Origin: Segetibacter aerophilus | Lineage (GTDB): Bacteria > Bacteroidota > Bacteroidia > Chitinophagales > Chitinophagaceae | Assembly (NCBI RefSeq): GCF_007991655.1 | Contig: NZ_BJYT01000006.1 | Span: forward strand, 124,001 to 188,000 | DNA: 64,000 nt | Direction: 5' to 3' | Part shown: positions 27,933 to 35,796 of the stretch, piece by piece | Layout of the letters: every line of letters starts with the position of its first letter | Numbering within the stretch: the stretch's first letter is position 1 | Notes under the pieces: generated by a model | The model's input: only the letters and a program-made list of their open reading frames with translations | Database searches by the model: none | What the model was told of the DNA's origin: nothing | Translations under genes and position numbers: made by a program

Positions 27933-28964
27933 CTATAGCTCATGCTTTTTTAGCTTGCTAAACTCCTTTATGTTATTAATATAATATTGCCAGGCCACGG
28001 AGGTTTTGAGCACGAAAGGGATCGACCATAACGCTTTCTTTTTAGCAGGAAACTTATCCTTTTCAAAAATCAGCCATTTGATAAAGTCTTTGTAAGCCAG
28101 CAATACTGCCTTACAATTATTCCAATCGTTCATTAAAAAGCGCAACGCGGCGGCAAGATCTAAAACGAGTCTCGTAGGTATCAACCAAAGATTAACGTAC
28201 CAGGGAGAATTTCGAAAACACATAATAATGTTGTTTCTGAAATTGAGGTACGTTTTACGCGGAGATTGGTGCGAAAGCGTGCCACCACCGAGGTGATATA
28301 TATAGGAGTCTGGGCAATACTTAACCTTATAACCTTCGGAGATAAAACGCCAGCACATATCAATTTCCTCTGAATGCATAAAAAAGAAATTATACATCCC
28401 TTTTACTTTCCAATACGCCTCTCTTCTAACTAAGCAGCATGCACCGCTCGCCCAAAAGATTTCTGTTTCCTGGTCGTATTGTCCGCGGTCAGTCTCCGAG
28501 GCGTCGAAAATTCGTCCACGACACAAAGGGTAGCCAAGAAAGTCAATCATACCGCCAGCGGCACCTCCATGTTCAAGTAGCGTATGATCTTTTAATGAAA
28601 GCAATTTAGGTTGACTGCTTGCGATGGTTGTATCGCTTTCCATCATGCTGACTAGGGGTTCAATAAACGAGGGGGAAACTTCCACGTCGGAATTTATCAT
28701 TAAGTAATAATCCTCATTTAAAAGACTTAAACCTTTATTGTAGCCTCCGGCAAAACCATTGTTGCCGTCAAGTTCAATTACTTTTATAGCAGGGTAGGAG
28801 GACTGAATGTAGGCAACCGAATTATCGCTGCTTTTATTGTCAATAACATACACAGTATAATTCGGATAAGTTAGTTGTTGAAGCTCGGGCAGTAATGATT
28901 CAAGAAATTTTTTCCCGTTCCAATTAAGAATGGCAATAGCAACAGAAGGAGCAGGTTTATTCAT
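27933..28964 (-). CDS. Family 2 glycosyltransferase
   Basis: A 343-residue GT-A fold enzyme. VAIAILNWNGKKFLESLLPEL is the nucleotide-binding N-terminus, NSDVEVSPSF supplies the DXD-type metal site, and FFMHSEEIDMCWRF with GGGTLSHQSPRKTYLNFRNN is the acceptor-site signature of rhamnosyltransferase-like GT2 enzymes. The C-terminal region has hydrophobic stretches suggesting membrane association. It starts one base after the riboflavin synthase stop. Donor and acceptor are unknown. Confidence 0.93.
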   Translation of the reverse strand: MNKPAPSVAIAILNWNGKKFLESLLPELQQLTYPNYTVYVIDNKSSDNSVAYIQSSYPAIKVIELDGNNGFAGGYNKGLSLLNEDYYLMINSDVEVSPSFIEPLVSMMESDTTIASSQPKLLSLKDHTLLEHGGAAGGMIDFLGYPLCRGRIFDASETDRGQYDQETEIFWASGACCLVRREAYWKVKGMYNFFFMHSEEIDMCWRFISEGYKVKYCPDSYIYHLGGGTLSHQSPRKTYLNFRNNIIMCFRNSPWYVNLWLIPTRLVLDLAAALRFLMNDWNNCKAVLLAYKDFIKWLIFEKDKFPAKKKALWSIPFVLKTSVAWQYYINNIKEFSKLKKHEL

Positions 28965-28965
28965 A

Positions 28966-29556
28966 TTATTTCTGTAGTGCTAACATCCTGTTTAAATATT
29001 TTCCAATCATATCAAACTCGATGTTTACTGTACTTCCTTCTTTAACCTGTTGTATGTTAGTGTGGGTATAAGTATAAGGTATGATCGCCACTGAAAACGT
29101 ATCTCCACCTACATTAAAAACAGTAAGGCTAATGCCGTTTAAGCTAATAGATCCTTTCTCAATAACCAGCGATGCAAACTCTGTGGGAAACTGAAACTGA
29201 AATTCCCAACTTCCGTCGACATCTTTTTTTTCAATGCAAGTTGCGGTTGTGTCAACATGACCTTGCACGATATGCCCATCAATTCTTCCGTTGAAAGTCA
29301 TGCAGCGTTCCAGGTTCACCAAAATGCCCTCCTGCCATTCAAAAAGGTTCGTTTTTTTTAGCGTTTCTTCTATAGCAGTTACACGATGGCGTCCCTCAAG
29401 GACTTCTTCTACAGTAAGGCACACGCCATTATGAGATACGCTTTGATCAATTTTTAACTCATTTGAAATGGGTGATGAAATCCAGAAAGTGGTGTTAGTA
29501 CCTTGTTTTTCAATTGAATGAACAATACCAAATGCTTCAATAATTCCTGTAAACAT
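28966..29556 (-). CDS. ribE: Riboflavin synthase alpha chain
   Basis: A 196-residue enzyme that dismutates two 6,7-dimethyl-8-ribityllumazines into riboflavin. It has the invariant start MFTGIIEA and two tandem lumazine-binding barrels (SHNGVCLTVEEV with NLERCM in the first; GSISLNGISLTVFNV with VNIEFDMIGKY in the second). The GT2 gene follows with one base between, so the two may be co-transcribed although unrelated. A near-consensus -7 box (GTAATTTG) lies five bases before the ATG. Confidence 0.96.
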   Translation of the reverse strand: MFTGIIEAFGIVHSIEKQGTNTTFWISSPISNELKIDQSVSHNGVCLTVEEVLEGRHRVTAIEETLKKTNLFEWQEGILVNLERCMTFNGRIDGHIVQGHVDTTATCIEKKDVDGSWEFQFQFPTEFASLVIEKGSISLNGISLTVFNVGGDTFSVAIIPYTYTHTNIQQVKEGSTVNIEFDMIGKYLNRMLALQK

Positions 29557-29596
29557 GCCTGCAAATTACCGCTCTTTTTAAAAAATCTTCAGATAT

Positions 29597-29626
29597 TTGG
29601 AATTTTAAACACTTATCCTATCTTTG
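29597..29626 (+). promoter_or_regulatory. rpsU promoter
   Basis: TTG at 29597-29599, a 19-nt spacer and TATCTTTG at 29619-29626: a full match to the Bacteroidota consensus. It predicts a leader of about 28 nt that includes the Shine-Dalgarno site, and places an upstream in-frame ATG (29624) inside the promoter. Confidence 0.75.
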
Positions 29627-29643
29627 CCATCCAAAAATTTACC

Positions 29644-29652
29644 AAAGGAGGT
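29644..29652 (+). promoter_or_regulatory. Strong Shine-Dalgarno site of rpsU
   Basis: AAAGGAGGT, complementary to the 16S 3' end over nine bases, seven bases before ATG 29660. It is the only strong Shine-Dalgarno sequence I saw upstream of a gene in this window, and it fixes the start of rpsU. Confidence 0.85.
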
Positions 29653-29659
29653 ATCTACT

Positions 29660-29857
29660 ATGCTCATTATTGATTCAAAAGATTGCGAAAACATTGACAA
29701 AGCGCTTAAAAAATATAAAAAGAAATTTGAGAAATCAAAGACTTTATTGCAATTAAGAGCCCGTCAGTCTTTCACTAAACCTTCTGTTGAACGCAGAACG
29801 CAGGTGTTGAAAGCAATCTACCGTCAGCAAATGGCTAACGGCGAATTTGAAAGTTAA
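29660..29857 (+). CDS. rpsU: 30S ribosomal protein bS21
   Basis: A 65-residue small-subunit protein. It has the bS21 pattern: MLIIDSKDCENIDKALKKYKKKF, then a basic helix (RARQSFTKPSVERRTQ) and a second helix. It binds near the 16S 3' end beside the anti-Shine-Dalgarno. In Bacteroidota, bS21 helps hide the anti-Shine-Dalgarno, and the unusually strong Shine-Dalgarno of its own mRNA is thought to serve autoregulation; the site here fits that model. A recombinase gene follows after 68 nt. Confidence 0.93.
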   Translation: MLIIDSKDCENIDKALKKYKKKFEKSKTLLQLRARQSFTKPSVERRTQVLKAIYRQQMANGEFES

Positions 29858-29925
29858 TTTCAGTTTTCTTAAACATATTTAAACTGGTAGTTGTAAAGTA
29901 ATAACTTTAGGCTATCAGTTTTTTT

Positions 29926-30828
29926 ATGTCCCAATCTTTCTATCCACACGTCCAATCTTTTATACAATACCTGCAGTTCGAGAAGCGATATTCTCAGCAT
30001 ACCATCATCTCTTATCAAACTGACCTCGACCAGTTTTTTGCGTTTCTGGCTAGCCAATACGATAGTCCTTCTCTAACGGCGATTACACCAGGTTTTGTGC
30101 GATCATGGCTTGCTGAAATGCGAAATGAGAACATCACTCCTAAAAGTCTAAATCGTAAAATATCCTCTCTAAAGTCTTTTTTTAAGTACCAGATGAAAGT
30201 GGGCGAGGTAAAGCAAAGCCCAATGACGACTATCATTTCTCCGAAAGTTGGCAAACGGCTTCCTTCCTTTGTTTCCGAAAGCGATATGGATACCCTACAG
30301 CAGTACGTTGAGTTTCCGGATACCTGGAAAGGCCAAACAGATAAATTGTTATTGGAGTTGTTTTATGGGACCGGGATGCGATTGAGCGAATTAATTGGTA
30401 TTAAAGAAAGTCAACTCGATGTGGCCAATGGCCAGGTGAAAGTTTTAGGAAAGGGTAACAAAGAACGGATTATACCGGTTTCAAAAGAGCTGGCAAATCA
30501 GCTCGCAAATTACATTAATGATAAGAGCAGCCATTTTTCAAACCTGACTTTTTCGAACCTTTTTGTAAATGAGAAAGGAAAGCCGCTTTACCCAAAATAC
30601 GTGTACAATGTCGTGAAGGCAAATCTCTCATTGGTTACAACTCTGCAAAAGAAAAGTCCCCACGTATTGCGCCATACGTTTGCAACCCATTTGACAAATA
30701 ACGGGGCTGACCTAAATGCAGTCAAAGAATTGCTAGGACATAGCAGCCTTGCTGCAACCCAAATCTACACTCACAATACTATAGAAAAACTCAAAGACGT
30801 ATATAAAAAGGCGCACCCAAAGGCTTGA
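29926..30828 (+). CDS. Tyrosine recombinase XerC/XerD-like
   Basis: A 300-residue site-specific recombinase, probably one of the chromosome-dimer resolution pair acting at dif. The N-terminal SAM-like domain is about 1-100. The catalytic residues are all present: Arg152 (GTGMRLSE), Lys176 (LGKGNKER), His246 and Arg249 (HVLRHTFATHL), His272 (LGHSS) and Tyr281 (QIYTH). Length and the absence of an integrase-type arm-binding domain favour XerC/D over a phage integrase, and no mobile element surrounds it. It is downstream of rpsU and likely co-transcribed. Confidence 0.9.
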   Translation: MSQSFYPHVQSFIQYLQFEKRYSQHTIISYQTDLDQFFAFLASQYDSPSLTAITPGFVRSWLAEMRNENITPKSLNRKISSLKSFFKYQMKVGEVKQSPMTTIISPKVGKRLPSFVSESDMDTLQQYVEFPDTWKGQTDKLLLELFYGTGMRLSELIGIKESQLDVANGQVKVLGKGNKERIIPVSKELANQLANYINDKSSHFSNLTFSNLFVNEKGKPLYPKYVYNVVKANLSLVTTLQKKSPHVLRHTFATHLTNNGADLNAVKELLGHSSLAATQIYTHNTIEKLKDVYKKAHPKA

Positions 30829-30934
30829 ACTGAAGGAATTCTTTCTAGCATTTGATGAGGTGTTTTCTTGTTTATAAAAAAATGAGTTAACAATTATATA
30901 ATGCCTATAGTACTGCTGCAGGTTACCTTAAAAT

Positions 30935-30942
30935 TACTTTTG
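30935..30942 (+). promoter_or_regulatory. -7 box of the response regulator gene
   Basis: TACTTTTG, an exact TAnnTTTG match ending 16 nt before the ATG at 30959. The -33 region has CTG rather than TTG. Confidence 0.45.
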
Positions 30943-30958
30943 TGTAAACAATTTGTTA

Positions 30959-31645
30959 ATGGAGGCCAACTTAAAAAAGGTTTTGATAGTTGATGATGAA
31001 CCGGATATTCTTGAGATCATTTCCTACAACTTGATAAAAGAAGGATACCAAATCTTAACTGCTAAAAACGGAACCGAAGCGCTAGAAAAAACTGCCTCTT
31101 TTAAACCCGACCTCGTTATCCTCGACATCATGATGCCTAAAATGAACGGGGTAGAGGTTTGTAGAATTTTGAGGTCAAAACCGGAATATAACAATACGCT
31201 CATCATCTTCCTTACAGCGTTAAGTGACGAGTCTTCGCAAATCAAAGGCCTTGAAACAGGTGCTGACGATTATGTCAATAAACCTATTAGCCCGAAAGTT
31301 TTGACAAGTCGGGTAAATGCTATCTTAAGAAGAATACACAAAGAAGAAGAAGGTAAAACGCTCCGCCTTGGAAACATGATCATCGACCCTGAAAAGTTTA
31401 TGGTAATTATAGATGGTAAAGACGTAGTGCTTGCAAAGAAAGAATTTGAACTGCTTTACTTGCTTGCATCAAAACCCGGCCGTGTGTTTTTAAGAAATGA
31501 AATCTTAAGCCAGGTTTGGGGCGCAGAGGTAATTGTGGGAGACCGTACGATAGATGTACACATAAGAAAAATAAGACAGAAGCTTGGGATAGATTGTATA
31601 ACAACAGTAAAAGGCGTTGGTTACAAATTCGAATTGCAGGATTAA
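30959..31645 (+). CDS. OmpR/PhoB-family response regulator
   Basis: A 228-residue two-component regulator. The receiver domain has the acidic pair VDDEPD (Asp12/13), phospho-acceptor Asp56 (VILDIMMPKMNG), the Thr of FLTALSDE and Lys of YVNKPISP. The C-terminal winged helix (KKEFELLYLLAS, VIVGDRTIDVHIRKIRQKLG, VKGVGYKF) binds DNA. The start is ATG 30959; a TTG six bases earlier is in frame. The sensor kinase follows 60 nt downstream, and the pair resembles PhoB/PhoR, so phosphate sensing is possible but not shown. Confidence 0.94.
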   Translation: MEANLKKVLIVDDEPDILEIISYNLIKEGYQILTAKNGTEALEKTASFKPDLVILDIMMPKMNGVEVCRILRSKPEYNNTLIIFLTALSDESSQIKGLETGADDYVNKPISPKVLTSRVNAILRRIHKEEEGKTLRLGNMIIDPEKFMVIIDGKDVVLAKKEFELLYLLASKPGRVFLRNEILSQVWGAEVIVGDRTIDVHIRKIRQKLGIDCITTVKGVGYKFELQD

Positions 31646-31705
31646 AAAATCCGTTAATACTCCAAAAGGCACCTTTAAGCTTCATAGCTGTTGTAAATTC
31701 GTAAC

Positions 31706-32749
31706 ATGTTCGCAACTAAAAATCTTTCACCACAACAGCTTTCACTATACACTGCGGCAATCTTAACTTTCCCGATAACAGTTGGCTATTATGTGATGCA
31801 TCCAAAGTGGTGGGTGTCTTTAATTGTGTTTGCGATTGTTTTTTTGGGCAGCTTTCTTCTAATAAAATTTACCCTTGAGCGATTTATTTATCGCAAAATC
31901 AAACTCATCTACAAATTCATCTACCAAACTAAGGCATCAAAGCGCGAAGAGACTTATTATAAATACATACTTCCGCAAAAAAGCATCGATGAAGTGAGGG
32001 AAGATGTAGAAAAATGGGCATCGCAACAAAAAGAGGAAATCGAAATTTTAAGAAGTAACGAAGCCTACAGAAAAGAGTTTCTTCAAAACCTTGCACATGA
32101 ATTCAAAACTCCCATTTTTGCTATCCAGGGTTATGTCGATACGCTGTTAGACGGGGCAATGGAAAACAAAGAAGTGAGCAAACGTTTTTTAGAAAACACG
32201 GCTCGCAATGTCGACAGGCTCGTTACCCTAGCTAGTGATCTCGATGAAATAACTAAGCTGGAAAGTGGTGAACAACCTTTAAACAAAACCCACTTTATTA
32301 TACAGGATCTGATAAAAGAAATTTATGATTCTCTATCTATAAAAACTGCCGCTAAAAATATAAGAGCTTCCATCAAAAAGGGTTGTGATCAACCGGTGTC
32401 TGTATTTGCCGACAAGGAAAAAATCAAGCAGGTCATCAGCAATATTGTAAGTAATTCAACTAAATACGGAAAGGAAAACGGTCATATCGTAGCAAGCATT
32501 TATAAAACGGATGGCCAGCATGTTTTAATAGAAATAAGCGACGATGGCATTGGCATAGCAGAGGAACACCTGCCTCGGATCTTTGAAAGATTTTATCGCA
32601 CCGATCGCGGTCGCAGCCGTGATGTCGGAGGCACCGGCCTCGGGCTGGCGATTTGCAAACACATCATTGAGGCTCATGGACAAACCATTCATGTTCGTAG
32701 TAAGCCCGATATAGGAACCACTATTGGTTTTACCCTGGATGTCAAGTAA
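31706..32749 (+). CDS. PhoR-like sensor histidine kinase
   Basis: A 347-residue membrane kinase with two N-terminal transmembrane helices (about 13-31 and 36-54) joined by only a few residues, so it has almost no extracellular sensor domain. The H-box is LAHEFKTP with His131, followed by N-box (IVSNSTKYG), G1 (ISDDGIGI), F (FERFYRTD) and G2 (GGTGLGLAI) motifs. Its partner is the regulator just upstream. With so little outside the membrane, it may sense through the membrane or through another protein, as PhoR does. A 7-of-8 -7 box (TAAATTCG) ends four bases before the ATG. Confidence 0.94.
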   Translation: MFATKNLSPQQLSLYTAAILTFPITVGYYVMHPKWWVSLIVFAIVFLGSFLLIKFTLERFIYRKIKLIYKFIYQTKASKREETYYKYILPQKSIDEVREDVEKWASQQKEEIEILRSNEAYRKEFLQNLAHEFKTPIFAIQGYVDTLLDGAMENKEVSKRFLENTARNVDRLVTLASDLDEITKLESGEQPLNKTHFIIQDLIKEIYDSLSIKTAAKNIRASIKKGCDQPVSVFADKEKIKQVISNIVSNSTKYGKENGHIVASIYKTDGQHVLIEISDDGIGIAEEHLPRIFERFYRTDRGRSRDVGGTGLGLAICKHIIEAHGQTIHVRSKPDIGTTIGFTLDVK

Positions 32750-32788
32750 TATTTCTATGTATCCAGCTAGAGTAATTCTGTCAACTTT

Positions 32789-32810
32789 GGTTGCGTCGCA
32801 CTCTTGTACC
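32789..32810 (-). repeat. Dispersed intergenic repeat, copy 6 (GTACAAG subtype)
   Basis: The minus strand reads GTACAAGAGTGCGACGCAAC. It lies between two convergent genes (histidine kinase and DUF885), so it cannot be a promoter element here. Confidence 0.85.
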
Positions 32811-32899
32811 GCCGTTCATTATTCAACCAGTGCCCCTTTGTATAAAAGAGACGCAATAATGTTGAGCTGTCAAAAACATTGAAGTAGGTAGCCCTTCTT

Positions 32900-34681
32900 T
32901 TACTTCTTCTGTCCTTTAGCCCACTCATCCATTTTCTTTTCTAACACGTCGAGCGGCAACGCACCGTCTTTTAAAATGTTGTCATGAAAGTTCGCAAGAT
33001 TGAAATGGCTCCCCAACTCTTTTTGGTACTTGTTTCGTAGCTCCGCTATTTTCAATGCTCCAATTTTGTAGCCCAGTGCCTGGCCGGGTATAGCCATATA
33101 GCGTTCAATTTCTGCAGTAGCACCTTGTTCGCTGATGGCTTCATGTTCCATCATATATTTTATAGCTTCTTCTCTTGTCATGTTTTTTGTGTGCAAGCCT
33201 ACGTCTACTACAAGCCGGATTGCTCTATGTATTTCATCTCCCAATGCGGCCATATACTGGTAGGGATCGGTGTAAAGACCGAGCTCTTTTCCTAACGACT
33301 CGCAATACAAAGCCCATCCTTCTATATAAGCATTATTGCCTCCAAAACGACGAAACCTCGGGAGGGTAGTATCTTCCTGCTGCAACGATATTTGGTAGTG
33401 GTGGCCCGGGATTGCTTCATGCAGAAACAAACTTTCCATACCACTGGTAGAGTTGAAAGTGGTGGCATCTAGAATGGGTACATAAAATATTCCCGGCCTT
33501 GCTCCATCCGGTGAACCCTGGTTATATTCTGCACTTGCACTTGCTGCCCTGAATGCTTCTGTCTGCCTGATTTCAAAAGCTGTTTTGGGAACATGATTGA
33601 ACATCTTTTTAAGATTAGGTTCTATCCTTTGATGGATCTTCTCAAAGGCTGCCAATACTTCTGCAGGTGACTTGTAAGGCATGAACTGCTTATCGTTTTT
33701 CATGAATTCGAAGAAAGCATTCATATTTCCTTTAAACCCTACTGAATTTTTTACGCTGTCCTGCAGCTTTCCAATCCTGGCTACTTCGCTTAAGCCTAAC
33801 TGGTAGATTTCTTCAGGAGTTTTGTTAGTAGTTGTTTGCGAACGTATGAGATATTGATAGTACTCTTTTCCATTTGGTAAGGCGCTTATGCCAGACGTTG
33901 CCCTTGCTTTTGGTAAATATTCATTAGAAAGAAAGTCCCCTAACTTTTTATAAGCTGGTTTTATTTGTTGATGGATCAAATTTGCAAAAGCCGCCTTCAA
34001 ACGACTTTTATCATTATCTGAAAAGTTGCTTGGAAAGGTTCTAACCGGATCGAAGAACAAACTGGCTGTATCTTCTTTTACCTGCATTGCCTCCATCTGA
34101 GGTATCATTTTTACAACCAGTGCTTTTGGTAAAACATAATTTGCAGTTATACCTTTTCGGAAATAAACGATCGAACTGTCCGCCCAGGCAGGAAACTTAC
34201 CAGCACGACTTAACCAATCGTCATAATCTTTTACTGTTTTGAAAGGCTGGTTTCCTGCGCCGCTGCCGAGTTGTCCCATGGTTAAAGGAAGCCCCCAAAA
34301 TTGCTGGAACGGAATGTAATTCTCCTGGTACTTTAAGCCTTCCAGGTTTATTTCCATTTCTCTCTTAAAATCATCGTAACTAAGCTTATCCTTTTGGTTT
34401 AAGTTCTCGCGATCGTACTTACCTATATAGGTAAGGTATCGGTTATAAAAATCTTTAAGAGTATCGCGATAGCTATTTGTAAATTCAATGGGCAGAAGAT
34501 TATTATAACGGGCATCGCCAATACCGGTTGCTTCAAGAGGGTACAACTTCAGTCTTTCTTCGTAGTAATTGTTTAAAAGGGTTGAAAGCTCTTTGTTGCC
34601 TTCATTGCCTGGGTTGGTGTTACTGAGTTTGCAAGCAGTGACAGTGATTATTGCAAATACAAGAATTATCGATCGTTTCAT
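32900..34681 (-). CDS. DUF885 family lipoprotein, putative metallopeptidase
   Basis: A 593-residue protein. The signal peptide ends in the lipobox VTAC, so the mature protein is probably anchored at a membrane facing the periplasm. The DUF885 signature with a zinc-site-like motif, LFLHEAIPGHHYQI, is present, followed by EGWALYCESLGKELG and MEHEAISEQGATAEIERYMA, typical of the family. Members have been linked to peptidase activity, but the substrate is unknown. Single gene, flanked on both sides by dispersed repeat copies. Confidence 0.9.
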   Translation of the reverse strand: MKRSIILVFAIITVTACKLSNTNPGNEGNKELSTLLNNYYEERLKLYPLEATGIGDARYNNLLPIEFTNSYRDTLKDFYNRYLTYIGKYDRENLNQKDKLSYDDFKREMEINLEGLKYQENYIPFQQFWGLPLTMGQLGSGAGNQPFKTVKDYDDWLSRAGKFPAWADSSIVYFRKGITANYVLPKALVVKMIPQMEAMQVKEDTASLFFDPVRTFPSNFSDNDKSRLKAAFANLIHQQIKPAYKKLGDFLSNEYLPKARATSGISALPNGKEYYQYLIRSQTTTNKTPEEIYQLGLSEVARIGKLQDSVKNSVGFKGNMNAFFEFMKNDKQFMPYKSPAEVLAAFEKIHQRIEPNLKKMFNHVPKTAFEIRQTEAFRAASASAEYNQGSPDGARPGIFYVPILDATTFNSTSGMESLFLHEAIPGHHYQISLQQEDTTLPRFRRFGGNNAYIEGWALYCESLGKELGLYTDPYQYMAALGDEIHRAIRLVVDVGLHTKNMTREEAIKYMMEHEAISEQGATAEIERYMAIPGQALGYKIGALKIAELRNKYQKELGSHFNLANFHDNILKDGALPLDVLEKKMDEWAKGQKK

Positions 34682-34883
34682 TGATAGTAGTTAAAGCAAT
34701 AAATCTAACCAATTGTTGCAGATCACAAAAAATTGGACTCCTGCCGGTGATTCATAGATAAGATGAAAGCACAAATAAATTGCTTGATTATATCGTTATA
34801 TAAATTCTAAGCGAGGACAAGTTTTAGCGTTTTGAAAGAGTGCTGTTGTACCGGTTTTTATTGATCAAATCAGAGAAACAACC

Positions 34884-34904
34884 GTACAAGAGTGCGACGC
34901 AACA
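34884..34904 (+). repeat. Dispersed intergenic repeat, copy 7 (GTACAAG subtype)
   Basis: Plus strand GTACAAGAGTGCGACGCAAC; the GCAACAA end is also the left arm of a local hairpin. Confidence 0.85.
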
Positions 34905-34965
34905 AAGGCCTATTGAAGCCTTGTTGCAGGGTTCATAATATTCTTTTCCTTACAAAAAGCTTTAT

Positions 34966-34973
34966 TACATTTG
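34966..34973 (+). promoter_or_regulatory. -7 box of the DUF4290-murA operon
   Basis: TACATTTG, an exact TAnnTTTG match, ends 16 nt before the ATG of the DUF4290 gene. The -33 region (TTC) is weak. Confidence 0.45.
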
Positions 34974-34989
34974 CTCATAATTTTTTTAC

Positions 34990-35796
34990 ATGGAATATAA
35001 CACGCAGCGCAACCATTTAACTATGAAAGAATATGGAAGACATATTCAAAGAATGGTAGAACATGTGCTGACAATTGAGGACAGGCAAAAGCGCCAGCAA
35101 CAGGCGCAAGTGGTGATTGAACTGATGGGAACTCTTAACCCGCACTTAAAAAACGTAGAGGATTTCAGGCACCTGCTCTGGGACCATTTGTTTTTTGTAA
35201 GCGATTTTAAACTAGACGTTGATTGCCCTTACCCAATACCAACAAAAGAGACTTATAAACTAAAACCAGATCCGCTTCCTTATCCTAAACGCAAGCCGCG
35301 GTATAACCATTTAGGTAAGAATTTGGAGATTGTAATTGATAAAGCTTTAAAGGAAGAAAATCCTGATAAAAGAGCCGGTTTTGCAAATTCAATAGCCTAC
35401 TACATGAAGCTGGCTTATAGCAACTGGCACAAAGAACTGGTGCATGATGATGGTATTCGTGCTGAGCTAAACGTAATTACTAACGGCCAGCTTGAGTTCG
35501 ATAGTACTCCTTTTGTAAAACATTACCGTGCAAACGAAGGTCGCGACAACAACAGAAGTGGCGGCTTTGGTGACAACAATCGCTTTAAACGCAATAACAA
35601 CGGCGGACAGTTTCAACGCAACAGCCGTGATGGCGGAGGTGGTGGCGGAAACCGCGAGGGTGGCAACACAGGTCGCGACAATAGAAATGCCGGCAGTGGA
35701 GGTAGTCGCGATAACCGAAATGCACCTGGCAATAATGGTGGCGGCGGACGAGACAACAGAAATAATAAATTTGGAGGCAATAAAAAGCGTTTTTAG
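34990..35796 (+). CDS. DUF4290 family protein with Arg/Gly/Asn-rich tail
   Basis: A 268-residue protein. Residues 1-180 are the DUF4290 domain (MEYNTQRNHLTMKEYGRHIQ, HLLWDHLFFVSDF, YYMKLAYSNWHKE). From about residue 181 it becomes a low-complexity tail of about 88 residues rich in Arg, Gly, Asn and Asp with RDNR repeats, like the RGG tails of RNA-binding proteins. The domain is largely confined to Bacteroidota and its function is unknown. Its TAG stop overlaps the GTG start of murA by one base, so the two are translationally coupled. Confidence 0.88.
   Translation: MEYNTQRNHLTMKEYGRHIQRMVEHVLTIEDRQKRQQQAQVVIELMGTLNPHLKNVEDFRHLLWDHLFFVSDFKLDVDCPYPIPTKETYKLKPDPLPYPKRKPRYNHLGKNLEIVIDKALKEENPDKRAGFANSIAYYMKLAYSNWHKELVHDDGIRAELNVITNGQLEFDSTPFVKHYRANEGRDNNRSGGFGDNNRFKRNNNGGQFQRNSRDGGGGGGNREGGNTGRDNRNAGSGGSRDNRNAPGNNGGGGRDNRNNKFGGNKKRF

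Larger units (their letters stand above)
34682..34989 (+). other. Divergent intergenic region (308 nt)
   Basis: Between DUF885 (minus) and DUF4290 (plus). It holds a dispersed repeat copy (34884-34904) merged into an imperfect hairpin (about 34899-34927; GCAACAA paired with TTGTTGC around AGGC/GCCT), and the -7 box of the DUF4290 gene. Confidence 0.6.

Noticed and set aside
29926-30828. Phage or transposon integrase
   Set aside because: No attachment repeats, tRNA target or mobile genes nearby; length and rpsU linkage fit chromosomal Xer.
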